Notes under the pieces: generated by a model | Seen by the model: only the letters and a program-made list of their open reading frames with translations | Database searches by the model: none | Told to the model about the DNA's origin: nothing | Program-made: the position numbers and the translations under genes | Assembly (NCBI RefSeq): GCF_008364685.1 | Contig: NZ_VTTL01000012.1 | Coordinates: 62,001 to 126,000 of the forward strand | DNA length: 64,000 nucleotides | Source of the DNA: Xanthobacter oligotrophicus | Lineage (GTDB): Bacteria; Pseudomonadota; Alphaproteobacteria; Rhizobiales; Xanthobacteraceae | Direction of reading: 5' to 3' | In this document: positions 51,318 to 61,400 of the stretch, piece by piece | How the letters are laid out: each line of letters starts with the position of its first letter | Position numbering within the stretch: the first letter of the stretch is position 1

Positions 51318-54300
51318 TCATTCCGCAGCCCCCGCCAGAGCGGCACAGCTGGGGGCGTCCCAGGCCTTGGCGAGGCTGCGGGCGAAGCTATCGTGGAAGC
51401 GCGCGCTGTCCACGATCTCGCGGTGGGTGACGCCGGGGATGACTTCCACCTGGTCCACGCGGGGCGAATAGCGGCTCCAGTCCACGAGATCGAGCCCGCG
51501 CGCCACCGAGTTTTCCGCCAGCCACACCCGCACCGGCACGTCGAACGGCGCCATGCGATAGCGCCGGTAAAGCAGGGTGTTGTCGATGAAGGTCCACAGC
51601 TCGTATTCCCGGCTGCCGAGGCCCGGCCCGTCCGTGGGCAGGTCGCCGCCGATGGTCTCCACATAGCGCAGGAACTGGGTGAACAGGGTGTCGTCCATGC
51701 GGGCGAACAGGTTCTCCCACTCGGCCCGCATGGGGGCGCGGTCGAGCCAGCTTGCGACCTGTCCGGCAAGGCGGGTGCGGTCGGCGGATGCGATGTCGGC
51801 GAGCCGGCCCACGGCGAAGTTCACGTCGAGATTGCATACGTCCAGCATGCCGACGAAGCCGATGTCCACCTCGCCGGCCAAAAGGCGCGCGGCCTCGAAG
51901 GCCAGTACCCCGCCCCACGACCAGCCGAGCAGCGTGGCGCTGCCGCCGGCGCATTCGGCGCGGATATGGGCGGCGTAGCGCGCGGCGATGTCCTCCACCG
52001 ACACCACGCTCTTGCGCTCCTCCGTGAGGGAGTAGCACACGAAGCCTGTCACCGGCTGGTCTGGCCCCAGCCTACGCACCAGCGGGGCATACTCGCGGGT
52101 GTTCACCATGAGGCCCGGGAAGCAGTAGAGTTTCGGCAAACTGCCGCGCGGGTTCAGCCGCACCACCTGGGTGGCGCCCACCGCATCGGCATCGATGGCG
52201 GCGGCAAGGCTTGCCACGTCCTGGTGGCTGAACAGCAGCGGCACGCCGATGGTCTTGTCCGGGAAGCGCGTCCTGAGGGCGTTCAGCACCCTGAGCGCTG
52301 CGAGGGAATTGCCGCCGAGGTCGAAGAAATTCTGGTTGGCGCCCACACTGGCGCGTCCCAGCAGGTCGCACCAGATGGCGGCGATGGCCTGCTGCGTCTC
52401 GCCCTCGGGCGCGATGATGATGTCCTGCGTTTCAGGCGGGGCGGGCAAAGCGGCGCGGTCCAGCTTGCCGTTGGGGGTCACGGGAAAGGTGTCGAGAACC
52501 ACGATGCGGCCCGGCACCATGTAGTCGGGCAGGCGGCGCAGCAGAGCGGCACGCAGCGGTTGTTCCTCGGCCACGGCGCCCTCGGCGGGAGTGACGTAGG
52601 CGACGAGCCGGGGGGCCGCGCCATCGGTGCGCAGCATCACCAGCGCCTCGCGCACCGTCTCCTCCTGCCTCAGCTGAGCCTCGATCTCGCCGGGCTCGAT
52701 GCGGAAGCCGCGCAGCTTGATCTGCTGGTCGGCACGGCCGAGATACTCCACCGTGCCGTCGGCGAGCCAGCGGACCCGGTCGCCGGTGCGGTACATGCGC
52801 CCGCCTGTGGGGCTGAACGGGTCCGGCAGGAAGCGCTCGGCGGTAGCTCCGGGGCGGCCGAGATAGCCCCGCGCCAGCCCCTCTCCGCCAAGATAAAGCT
52901 CGCCCGCGACCCCGATGGGCACCGGCTGGAGCGCGCCGTCGAGCACATAGGCGCGGCGCAGGCCCACCGCCCGGCCGATGGGGGCATAGGACCCGTCGAA
53001 GCTCTCGGAGGCCGGCACCCGCCAGGCCATGGGCGAGATCACCGCCTCGGTGGGGCCGTAGCCGTTGATGAGCACCTGCGGGCGCAATGACCGCTTCACC
53101 GCCTCGAAGCCGGCGCGGGGCATGGCCTCGCCACCGAAGGAATAGACCTGCACCGGCGGCGGATCCCCCGCGCTCTCCACCCATTCGGCGAGCTGGGTGA
53201 GATAGGCGGGCGGGAAGCCGGCGTGGGTGACGCGGTGGCGGGCCAGGGCGTCGCGCGTCTCCTCGGCGCTCCACAGGCCCTGGTCGCGCAGCACGATGGC
53301 GCCGCCGAAGGCCAGCGGCACCATCCAGCGCTCGTGGGCGCCGTCGAAGGCGAAGGAGAGGAAGTGCAGCTCCCGCGTCTCCTCGCCGGTACCATAGAGC
53401 GCCCCGGTGGCGCGCGCGTGCATGGCGAGGGCGCCGTGGGGCACGCCGACGCCCTTCGGCCGCCCGGTGGAGCCGGAGGTGTAGATGACATAGGCGAGTT
53501 GCTGGGGATGAATCGCCAAGTCCGGCACGGTCTCTGGCAGGGCGTCGAGATCGAGCCGCTCCGGCACCAGGGCAGTCACGGCCTGCGGCAGCGCCGGCCC
53601 GTCCGCGTCCACAATGGCGAAGGCGGCCCCGGAATCCGTGACCACATCCGCGATGCGCTCGGCCGGATGGTCGGGATCGAACGGCACGAAGGCCGCGCCA
53701 GCCTTCAGTACGCCGAGGAAGGCCGCCACCGCGCGCGGCCCACGCCTGAGGCCCACCGCCACCCGCGTCTCCGACCCCGCGCCAAGGCCAAGTAGATGAT
53801 GGGCGATGCGGTTCGCGCTCCGCTCAAGGTCGATGAAGGACAGGGTTTCGTCGCCGCAGATGACGGCGGGCGCATCGGGACGGCGCCGTGCTGACTCGGC
53901 GATCAGGTGGGGCACCAGATCATCGGCGAGGGGCAGGTCGCCGGGCCAGGGCGCCGAGATCTGGTCGAGGGTCGCCGCATCCACCAGCGAGAAGTCGCCG
54001 ATGGTGGCATCGGGCACGGCAAGGCAGCGCGCCGCGAGGGCCAGGAAAAGCTCCGCCATGCGCGCGACGCTCTGCGACCGGAACAGGTCGCGGGCATAGC
54101 CGAAGGCGGCGACGATGGTGCCGTCCGGCTGCTCGGTGGTTTCCAGCACCAGGTCGAAGGCGATGGCGCCGGTGTCGCGCGCCACGGGGGCGAGGGTGAG
54201 GCCGGCCATGCGGGCGGGGCGCTCGTCCACCAGATGGCTGTGCATCACCTGGAACAGCGGGCTGCGCGCAAGGCTGCGCTCGGGCTGGAGCGCCTCCACC

Positions 54301-55430
54301 ACCTCCTCGAAAGGCGCATCCTGAAGCGTCTGGGCATCGAGCACAGCGGCGCGGGCGGCATTGAGCAGTGCGCGGTAGCTGGTGGCGCCGGTAACTTCGG
54401 CGCGGATCACCAGCGTGTTCACCAGCAGGCCGACGAGGTCCTGCGTCTCCGGCCGGTCGCGGTTGGAGGCGGGGATGCCGAGGCACAGGTCGCGCTCTCC
54501 GGTCAGGCGGAACAGCAGGGCCAGCAGCACGGCCATCAGCCCCATGGCGGTGCTGGCACCGGCTTGCTGCGTCACGCTGCGCAGGCGCGCGGCGAGGTCC
54601 GGTGGCAGGGTGACGGCGTGGCGCCCGCCGCGATGGCTCTGGGTGGCCGGGCGCGGCCGGTCCGTGGGTAGGGCGAGGAGCGCGCCGCCGTCGCCGAGGC
54701 GGGCGCGCCAGCCCTCGATCTGCCGCGCCATCTCGCCCACCTCGAGCCAGTTGCGCTGCCAGGTTGCATAGTCGGCATAGTGCAGGGCCGGCGGGGCGAG
54801 CGGGGAGGGCGTGCCGGTCCGCCGGGCGGCGTAGAGCGCCATGAGATTCCTGAGCAGCACGGCGAGGGACGCACCATCGGAGACGATGTGATGCTGGGTC
54901 AGCAGCAACACATGGGCTTCCGGCGCAAGGCGCACCAGCGTGGCGCGGGTGAGGGGGCCGGCGAGAAGATCGAACGGCAGGGCGGCGTCGGCGTCAGAAA
55001 GGGCCTTCAGCCGGGCCTGCGGGTCGGCGGCGCCAGAGAGGTCCATGTTTTCGAGGGCGATGGGCGCCGTCTCATGGATCACCTGCTCGGGCACGCCTTC
55101 CGGCGTCAGGGCGAAGGTGGTGCGCAGGGCCTCGTGGCGGGCCGCGAGGTCGGCGAAGGTGGCGGCGAGGGCATCGGCATCCAGCGCGCCGTCGAGGCGT
55201 AGGCCGCCGGCGATGGTGTTGAGGGCGCCGTTGCCGCCCATCTGCTGGGCCACCCACATGCGGTTCTGCGCGAAGGACAGCGGCGCTCGCCCCTGCGGCC
55301 GGGGCATAGCCGGGATCGGCAGCAGGCGGAAGTCCACGCCGGCCGCCGCGAGGGCGTCCAGGAACTGGCGGCGCTTCTCCGGCGCCAGCTGGGCGAAGCG
55401 GCGGGCGAGGTCGTGAGGCGACGGGGCCAT
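51318..55430 (-). CDS. Nonribosomal peptide synthetase, terminal module C-A-T-TE
   Basis: This 1370-residue NRPS holds one module plus release domain. The condensation domain has QHHIVSDGAS (near 54880). The adenylation domain has YTSGSTGRPKG (near 53470), pocket residues D,G,E,G,S,G,G,I,S read from FDGAHERW, GFPPAY, SFGGEA and GYGPTEAVIS, and YRTGDRVRW. The thiolation domain has FFDLGGNSLAALR (near 52310). The thioesterase has the Ser motif GWSWGG (near 51920). The pocket is identical to that of the first A domain upstream; the acidic third residue suggests a basic or hydroxylated-ornithine-type side chain, but I do not assign it. ATG 55430 has GGAGGG six bases before; 55436 overlaps the upstream stop as ATGA. 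Confidence 0.92.
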   Translation of the reverse strand: MAPSPHDLARRFAQLAPEKRRQFLDALAAAGVDFRLLPIPAMPRPQGRAPLSFAQNRMWVAQQMGGNGALNTIAGGLRLDGALDADALAATFADLAARHEALRTTFALTPEGVPEQVIHETAPIALENMDLSGAADPQARLKALSDADAALPFDLLAGPLTRATLVRLAPEAHVLLLTQHHIVSDGASLAVLLRNLMALYAARRTGTPSPLAPPALHYADYATWQRNWLEVGEMARQIEGWRARLGDGGALLALPTDRPRPATQSHRGGRHAVTLPPDLAARLRSVTQQAGASTAMGLMAVLLALLFRLTGERDLCLGIPASNRDRPETQDLVGLLVNTLVIRAEVTGATSYRALLNAARAAVLDAQTLQDAPFEEVVEALQPERSLARSPLFQVMHSHLVDERPARMAGLTLAPVARDTGAIAFDLVLETTEQPDGTIVAAFGYARDLFRSQSVARMAELFLALAARCLAVPDATIGDFSLVDAATLDQISAPWPGDLPLADDLVPHLIAESARRRPDAPAVICGDETLSFIDLERSANRIAHHLLGLGAGSETRVAVGLRRGPRAVAAFLGVLKAGAAFVPFDPDHPAERIADVVTDSGAAFAIVDADGPALPQAVTALVPERLDLDALPETVPDLAIHPQQLAYVIYTSGSTGRPKGVGVPHGALAMHARATGALYGTGEETRELHFLSFAFDGAHERWMVPLAFGGAIVLRDQGLWSAEETRDALARHRVTHAGFPPAYLTQLAEWVESAGDPPPVQVYSFGGEAMPRAGFEAVKRSLRPQVLINGYGPTEAVISPMAWRVPASESFDGSYAPIGRAVGLRRAYVLDGALQPVPIGVAGELYLGGEGLARGYLGRPGATAERFLPDPFSPTGGRMYRTGDRVRWLADGTVEYLGRADQQIKLRGFRIEPGEIEAQLRQEETVREALVMLRTDGAAPRLVAYVTPAEGAVAEEQPLRAALLRRLPDYMVPGRIVVLDTFPVTPNGKLDRAALPAPPETQDIIIAPEGETQQAIAAIWCDLLGRASVGANQNFFDLGGNSLAALRVLNALRTRFPDKTIGVPLLFSHQDVASLAAAIDADAVGATQVVRLNPRGSLPKLYCFPGLMVNTREYAPLVRRLGPDQPVTGFVCYSLTEERKSVVSVEDIAARYAAHIRAECAGGSATLLGWSWGGVLAFEAARLLAGEVDIGFVGMLDVCNLDVNFAVGRLADIASADRTRLAGQVASWLDRAPMRAEWENLFARMDDTLFTQFLRYVETIGGDLPTDGPGLGSREYELWTFIDNTLLYRRYRMAPFDVPVRVWLAENSVARGLDLVDWSRYSPRVDQVEVIPGVTHREIVDSARFHDSFARSLAKAWDAPSCAALAGAAE

Positions 55431-55432
55431 GC

Positions 55433-58400
55433 TCATCCCTCCAGTTCGCCGAGCAGCGCATCCATCTGCGCCAGCGCATCGGCGCCGAGCGCCTGCCCGG
55501 GCGCAGACTCGGTGGCGGGAGCCCCTGTGTCGCGGGTCTCGGCCAGCACCAAAGCGAGGCTGCGCAGGGTCTGGCATTCGAACAGGCGTCGCACCGGAAC
55601 CTCCACGCCGAGCCGTTCGCGGATTTCAAGCCGCACCTGCGTCGCCGAAAGGGAATGACCGCCGAGGGCGAAGAAATTGTCCTCGCGGCCGATCTCTCCG
55701 GCGCCCAGCACGTCGCGCCAGATGGCGGCGAGGGCCTCCTCGTCAGCACCTTCCGGGGGGGCGGAGGTGATGGCGGTGGCGCGCGGCTCGGGCAGGGCCG
55801 CGCGGTCCAGCTTGCCGTTGGCGGTGAGGGGCAGCACGTTGAGGGCCACCACATGGGCCGGCACCATATAATCCGGTAATCCCGCCTGAAGCCGCGCGCG
55901 CACGGCGGCCGGGTCCACCGGTCCGCCGGCCACCACATAGGCAACCAGCGCCGGCCCGCCGGGAAGCTCCCGCACCACCACGGCGGCGTCGGTTACGGCG
56001 GCATCGTCGCGCAGGCGGGCCTCGATCTCGCCCAGCTCGATGCGGAAGCCGCGGATCTTCACTTGTCCGTCGCCGCGGCCGAGATAGTCGAGGGTTCCGT
56101 CCGGCCGTCGCACGGCCTTGTCGCCGCTGAGATAGAGCCGGCTGCCGGGCGGCCCGAACGGGTCCGGCACGAAGCGCGCGGCGGTGAGGCCCGGCCGCTT
56201 CAGATAGCCCGATGCGAGGCCCGCGCCGCCGACGCACAGTTCGCCGGGAACGCCGATGGGCACAGGGTCCAGCAGGTCGTCGAGGAGATGCAGCGTGAGG
56301 TCGGGGATGGGGCCGCCGATGGGGCTGCGGCTCGCGCCCGCAACGTCGCCGGGGCCGAGCGGGCGGTAGGTGACGTGCACGGTGGTCTCGGTGATGCCGT
56401 ACATGTTGACCAGCCGGGCCTTGATGCCGAAGCGCTCATACCAGGGGCCGAGCACGCCCACATCCAGCGCCTCGCCGCCGAAGATGACGTGGCGCAGGGC
56501 AAGGTCCGGCTTCTCGGCCCGTGCCAGCGCCGCCTGCAGGAAGGGGCGGAAGGCAGAGGGGGTCTGGTTCAGCACGGTGACGCGCTCGCGCACCACGAGG
56601 TCCAGGACCTCCTCCGGCGCGCGGCTCACCGCTTGGGGCACCACCACCAACCGCCCGCCAAAGCTGAGGGCGCCGAAGATCTCCCACACTGAGAAGTCGA
56701 AGCCATAGGCGTGGAACAGGGTCCACACGTCGTCCGGCCCGAAGCCGAACCATGGCGCGGTGGCGGTGAGCAGGCGCGCCACATTCCCATGGTTCACCAC
56801 CACGCCCTTGGGCGCGCCGGTGGAGCCGGACGTGTAGATGACATAGGCGGGTTGGTCCGGGTGCGGCGACGGCCAGTGGCGCATCGCCGCCGCATCCTCC
56901 TCGGCCTCCCCATAGAGGTCGAGGGGGATGTGTCGCAGCCCGGTCTGCGGCAGATCGGCAGCATTGGTGGTGTCGGCGAGGATGCAGCGCACCCCGGCAT
57001 CGCCGATCATGTAGGCGCGGCGCGCCTGTGGGTAGATCGGATCGAGGGGCAAATAGGCCGCCCCGGTCTTCAGGATGGCGAGAAGCCCGGCGATCAGAGC
57101 CGGCGCGCGCTCGGCGCTGATGCCGACGATGTCGCCCGGCCCCACGCCTGCATCCGCGAGACGCCGGGCGAGGCGCTCGGCGTGGCGGTCGAGATCGCCA
57201 TAGGTCAGGGCGTCCGCGCCGCAGGTGACGGCGATGGCATCCGGCCGCAGGCGGGCCTGCGCGGCGATCAGCTCATGCACCGGCGAGAGTTCCGCGACCG
57301 GTGCGGCGGCGATGCCGTGGGCGCGGGCAGCGGCGATCTCCTGCGGCAAGGCGAGGGAGAGGGCGGAGAGGTCCGCCTCCGGCTGCCCGGCCAGGAGATC
57401 GAGTGCCAGCAGCAGGCGGCTGGAGAGTTGCTCCATCGCGGCTGGCGAAAAGCGCGCGGCATCGTAGCTCCAGGCCAGGCGCGGCTCGGCGTCGGTGATG
57501 ACGCTGAGGGTGAGGGGGAAGTTGGTGGCCTCCTGCGAGACCACCGGGCCGAAGGCGAGCCCGTCCACAGTGCGCGCCTTCAGGGCGGCATCCATGGGGT
57601 AGTTCTCGAACACCAGCAGGCTGTCGAACAGGGCCTGCCCGCTGCGTCCGGCCCAGCGCAGGATGTCCACCAGCGGCGTGTCCGCATGGGCGGTGGTCGC
57701 CACGCTCTCCGCCTGAACGTGGCGCACGAAATCCGCCGCCTGCCCGGACCCCGGAACGGTGAGGATCGTCGGCACGGTGGCGATGAACAGGCCGAGCACG
57801 CTTTCCATGCGCGGGTCGTCGTCCGGCCGGCCGGAGACGGTGGTTCCGAACGCCACGGCGGGGCGACCGGTCATGTGCTTCAGCACCAGCGCCCAGGCCG
57901 CCTGGAACAGGCTGGCGAGGGTCACCCGCTGCGCCTTCGCGGCTGTGCCCAGTCGGTCCCAGCGCTCCGCCGCCAGTGGCACCGTGAGGTGCCGGTGAAC
58001 GGCCGGGCCAGTGGTGGTGGCGGCGAGGAGGGACGGCTCCTCAAGTTGCGCCAGCCGCGTGCGCCAGAAGGCCTCGCCGTCGCCGCGCGGGGTGGCGAGG
58101 GCCGCCACATGATCGCGGAAGCGTGCCGGGGGCGGGGGCATGGGGGCGTCCGCATAGTCGGCAAGGACTTCCGCCATGAGGCGGGCGGAACTCCAGCCGT
58201 CCAGCAGCAGATGGTGGGCGGTCCAGATGAAATGGTGCGCTTCGGATCCGAGGGGCACGAGGCGGACGCGCATGAGCGGCGCCGCATCCAGCGCGAAGCC
58301 GCGGGCCCGGTCGTCCTGCGCGATGGCGTCGAGTGCGGCCGTATCCGCCGCGTCCATGGGCGGATGGTGCTGCACGCCGAACGGTACATGGCGCCGGACC

Positions 58401-61400
58401 GCCTGCAAGGGCGCGCCGAGGTCGGCGGTCCACAGGAAGGCGCTCCGCAGGATGTCGTGGCGCGCCACCGCGCGTGCCCAGGCGGCGGCGAAGCGCTGCG
58501 CGTCCAGACCGGCGATGGTGACGCGGAGCTGGTTCACATATGCGCCTTCCCCGGACCCCTCCAGGGCGTGGAAGAGGATGCCCTGCTGGGTCGGCGTCAG
58601 CGGGTAGAGGTCCTCGATCTCGCGCCAGGGCAGGGCGAGGCGGTCCAGCGCCGACTGGGCGAGGCCGGCGAGGGGGAAGTCGGAGGGCGAGGCGCCGTCG
58701 CCGTCGAGGATCGCCATGCGGGCGAGGTCGGCGGCGATGGCCTCATTGAGGCGGGCGAGGGTCGCCTCGTCCCAGCGCGCGGCGGAGGTGGTGAGGCGCA
58801 ACTCGGCGCCGGCTTCCGTCTCGCTGGCGTCCACGATCAGTTCGGCGCCGAGGGGCAGGTCCGGGTCGGTCGAGAGGTCCATGGCGTCGAGAGCGAATAG
58901 GGAGCTGCCGCGGCCCGCATCCACCCGTCCGAGATGGTTGAAAATGAGCCCCGGCGGCGGGGCCTCCGCATCCGCGACGGCGCGGCGAGCCGCCTCCTTG
59001 GTGGCGAGGAGGGCGCGGCGCAGGTCGTCTTCCAGCGGCAGCGCCGCCATTGAGAGGGCGGTGAACCAGCCCACGGTGCGGCTGAAATCAGCGCCCGGCA
59101 CCAGGTCCCGCCCGTGCCCTTCAATACCGACGGTGAGCTGGGGCAGTCCGCGCAGGCGTCCGGTGGCGCGGACCACGGCGGCCAGCAGCAGGTCGTCGAG
59201 CCGGGCATGGTGGGCGAGGGCGACCTGCCGCAGCGCCTCCACCTGCGTCGCATCGACGGCGAGCCGGGGCACGCGGCGATGAGCGAAGGTGTTTGGCCCG
59301 TCCGGATGGTCGCAGGGCAGAGCGGTGGCGACCACCGGGCCGGTTGACGCCGGCCGGTGCGTGGTGCGGACGGCGAAAGGCGTGCCGGGGTCGGGTGAGG
59401 CGAGGGGGCGGCCCTGTTCCAGACCGAGATAGGTGCTCTCGATCTCGTCCAGCAGGATCCGCCAGGAGACGGCATCCACCACCAGGTGATGGGCGGTGAG
59501 GAACAACTGCTGGGCGCCGTCTTCGAGGTTCGCCAGGAGCGCGCGGAACAGCGGGCCTGCGGCAATATCGAGCGCGCTTTCGAGGGCGGCGAAGAGAGTA
59601 GCGGCCGCTGCGCTATCCGCCGCCGCGACGACGGCGAGGGGCGGTGTCGTGGCCACCTCAGCCTCCTCCTGCCGCCAGTTGCCGTCCGGTCGCCGCGTGA
59701 AGCGCAGGTGGAGGGCGCCGTGCTGGCGGGTCACATGGTCGATGGCTGCCGCGAGATGCGCGGCGTCGAGCGGCCGGGTGGGGGAGAGGACCAGCGTCTG
59801 GTTGAAGTGGTGGAGGCGCGGGGCGCCGCTGTCGAGGAAGGCGCGCTGGAGCGGGGTGAGGGGCAGGGGACCGCGCGGGGCTGCAGGCGCCGCCGGCGTC
59901 TCCTCCCGCCGGGCAGCACCGGCGAGGCGGGCGATGGTCTGGTGCTCGAACAGGTCGCGGGCGGACAGCACCAGCCCGGCGCGGCGGGCACGGGCGACGA
60001 TCTGCAGGCTCAGGATGGAATCCCCGCCCAGCTCGAAGAAGTTGGCGTCGAGGTCGGGATCCTCCGGCAGGCGCAGCACCTCCGCCCAGACGAGGGCGAG
60101 CAGCCGTTCGTCTTCCGTCTGCGGCGGGCGGCTCTCGGGCGCCGGGGCGGGGCGCTCGGGAACGGGCAGGGCGGCGTAGTCCACCTTGCCGTTGGGGGTC
60201 AGCGGCAGGGCGTCCAGCACCATCAGGCGGGCTGGCACCATGTGGTCGGGCAAGCGCCGGGTGAGGGCTTCGCGCAATGCGGTGGGATCGGGAACGGTTC
60301 CCGCGGTCGCCACCACATAGCCCACGAGTTGGGCCGAGGCGCCCATGGTCTTGAGCGCCACGGCGGCAGCACCGACATCGGGCAGCGCCCGCAGCGCTGC
60401 CTCCACCTCGCCCGGCTCGATGCGGAAGCCGCGCAGCTTGATCTGCCGGTCGGTGCGGCCGAGATACTCCGCCGTTCCATCGGCGCGCCAGCGGGCGCGG
60501 TCGCCGGTGCGATACATGCGCCCGCCCGGCGGCCCGAAGGGATCGGGCAAAAAGCGCTCGGCGGTGGCGCCGGGCATGCCCTGGTAGCCGCGCGCGAGGC
60601 CTTCGCCGGCCACGTAAAGTTCGCCCGGAACACCCACGGGCAGGGGATTGAGGGCGCCATCCAGCACATAGGCGCGCCTCATCCCCACCGCGCGGCCGAT
60701 GGGGACGTGCGGGGTGTCGAGGACGGTCGCCGCCGGCACCTTCCAGGCGAGGGGCGAGATCACCGCCTCGGTGGGGCCGTAGCCGTTGATGAGCAGGCGT
60801 GGCTTCAGCGCGCCCGCGATGCGCGCGAAGCTCTCCGCCGGCATCGCCTCGCCGCCGAAGGACAGGATATCCACGCCCGGCGCCTCACCGCGCGCCTGCG
60901 CGGTCTCGGCCAGCGCATCGAGATAGGCCGGCGGGAAGCCGCCGTGGGTCGCGTGATGGCGGGTGAGGGTGTCGAGCGTGTCGGCTGTGGCCCAGGGGGT
61001 GCGGTCGGTGAGGATGATGGCGCCGCCGTGGATGAGCGGCACCATCCAGCGCTCATGGGCGCCGTCGAAGCTCATGGAGAGGAAATGGAATTCCCGCGTG
61101 CGCTCGGAGGTCTCGTAGAGCGCGCCGGTGGCGCGGCAATGCCCGGAGAGGGCCCCGTGGGCCACCATCACCCCCTTGGGGCGGCCTGTGGAGCCGGAGG
61201 TGTAGACCAGATAGGCGAGTTGGTCGGGATGTGTCGTCCTGCCCACCGGGGACGCCGGCTGGGACGACAGGTCGAGACGTTCCGGGTCAAGATTTGGCAC
61301 GCCCGGGGCCACGCCCTCGCGCGCCAGCACCAGCTTTGTGCCGGCATCGGCAAGAATGTGGGCGATGCGCTCGGCCGGGTGGTCGGGATCGAACGGCACG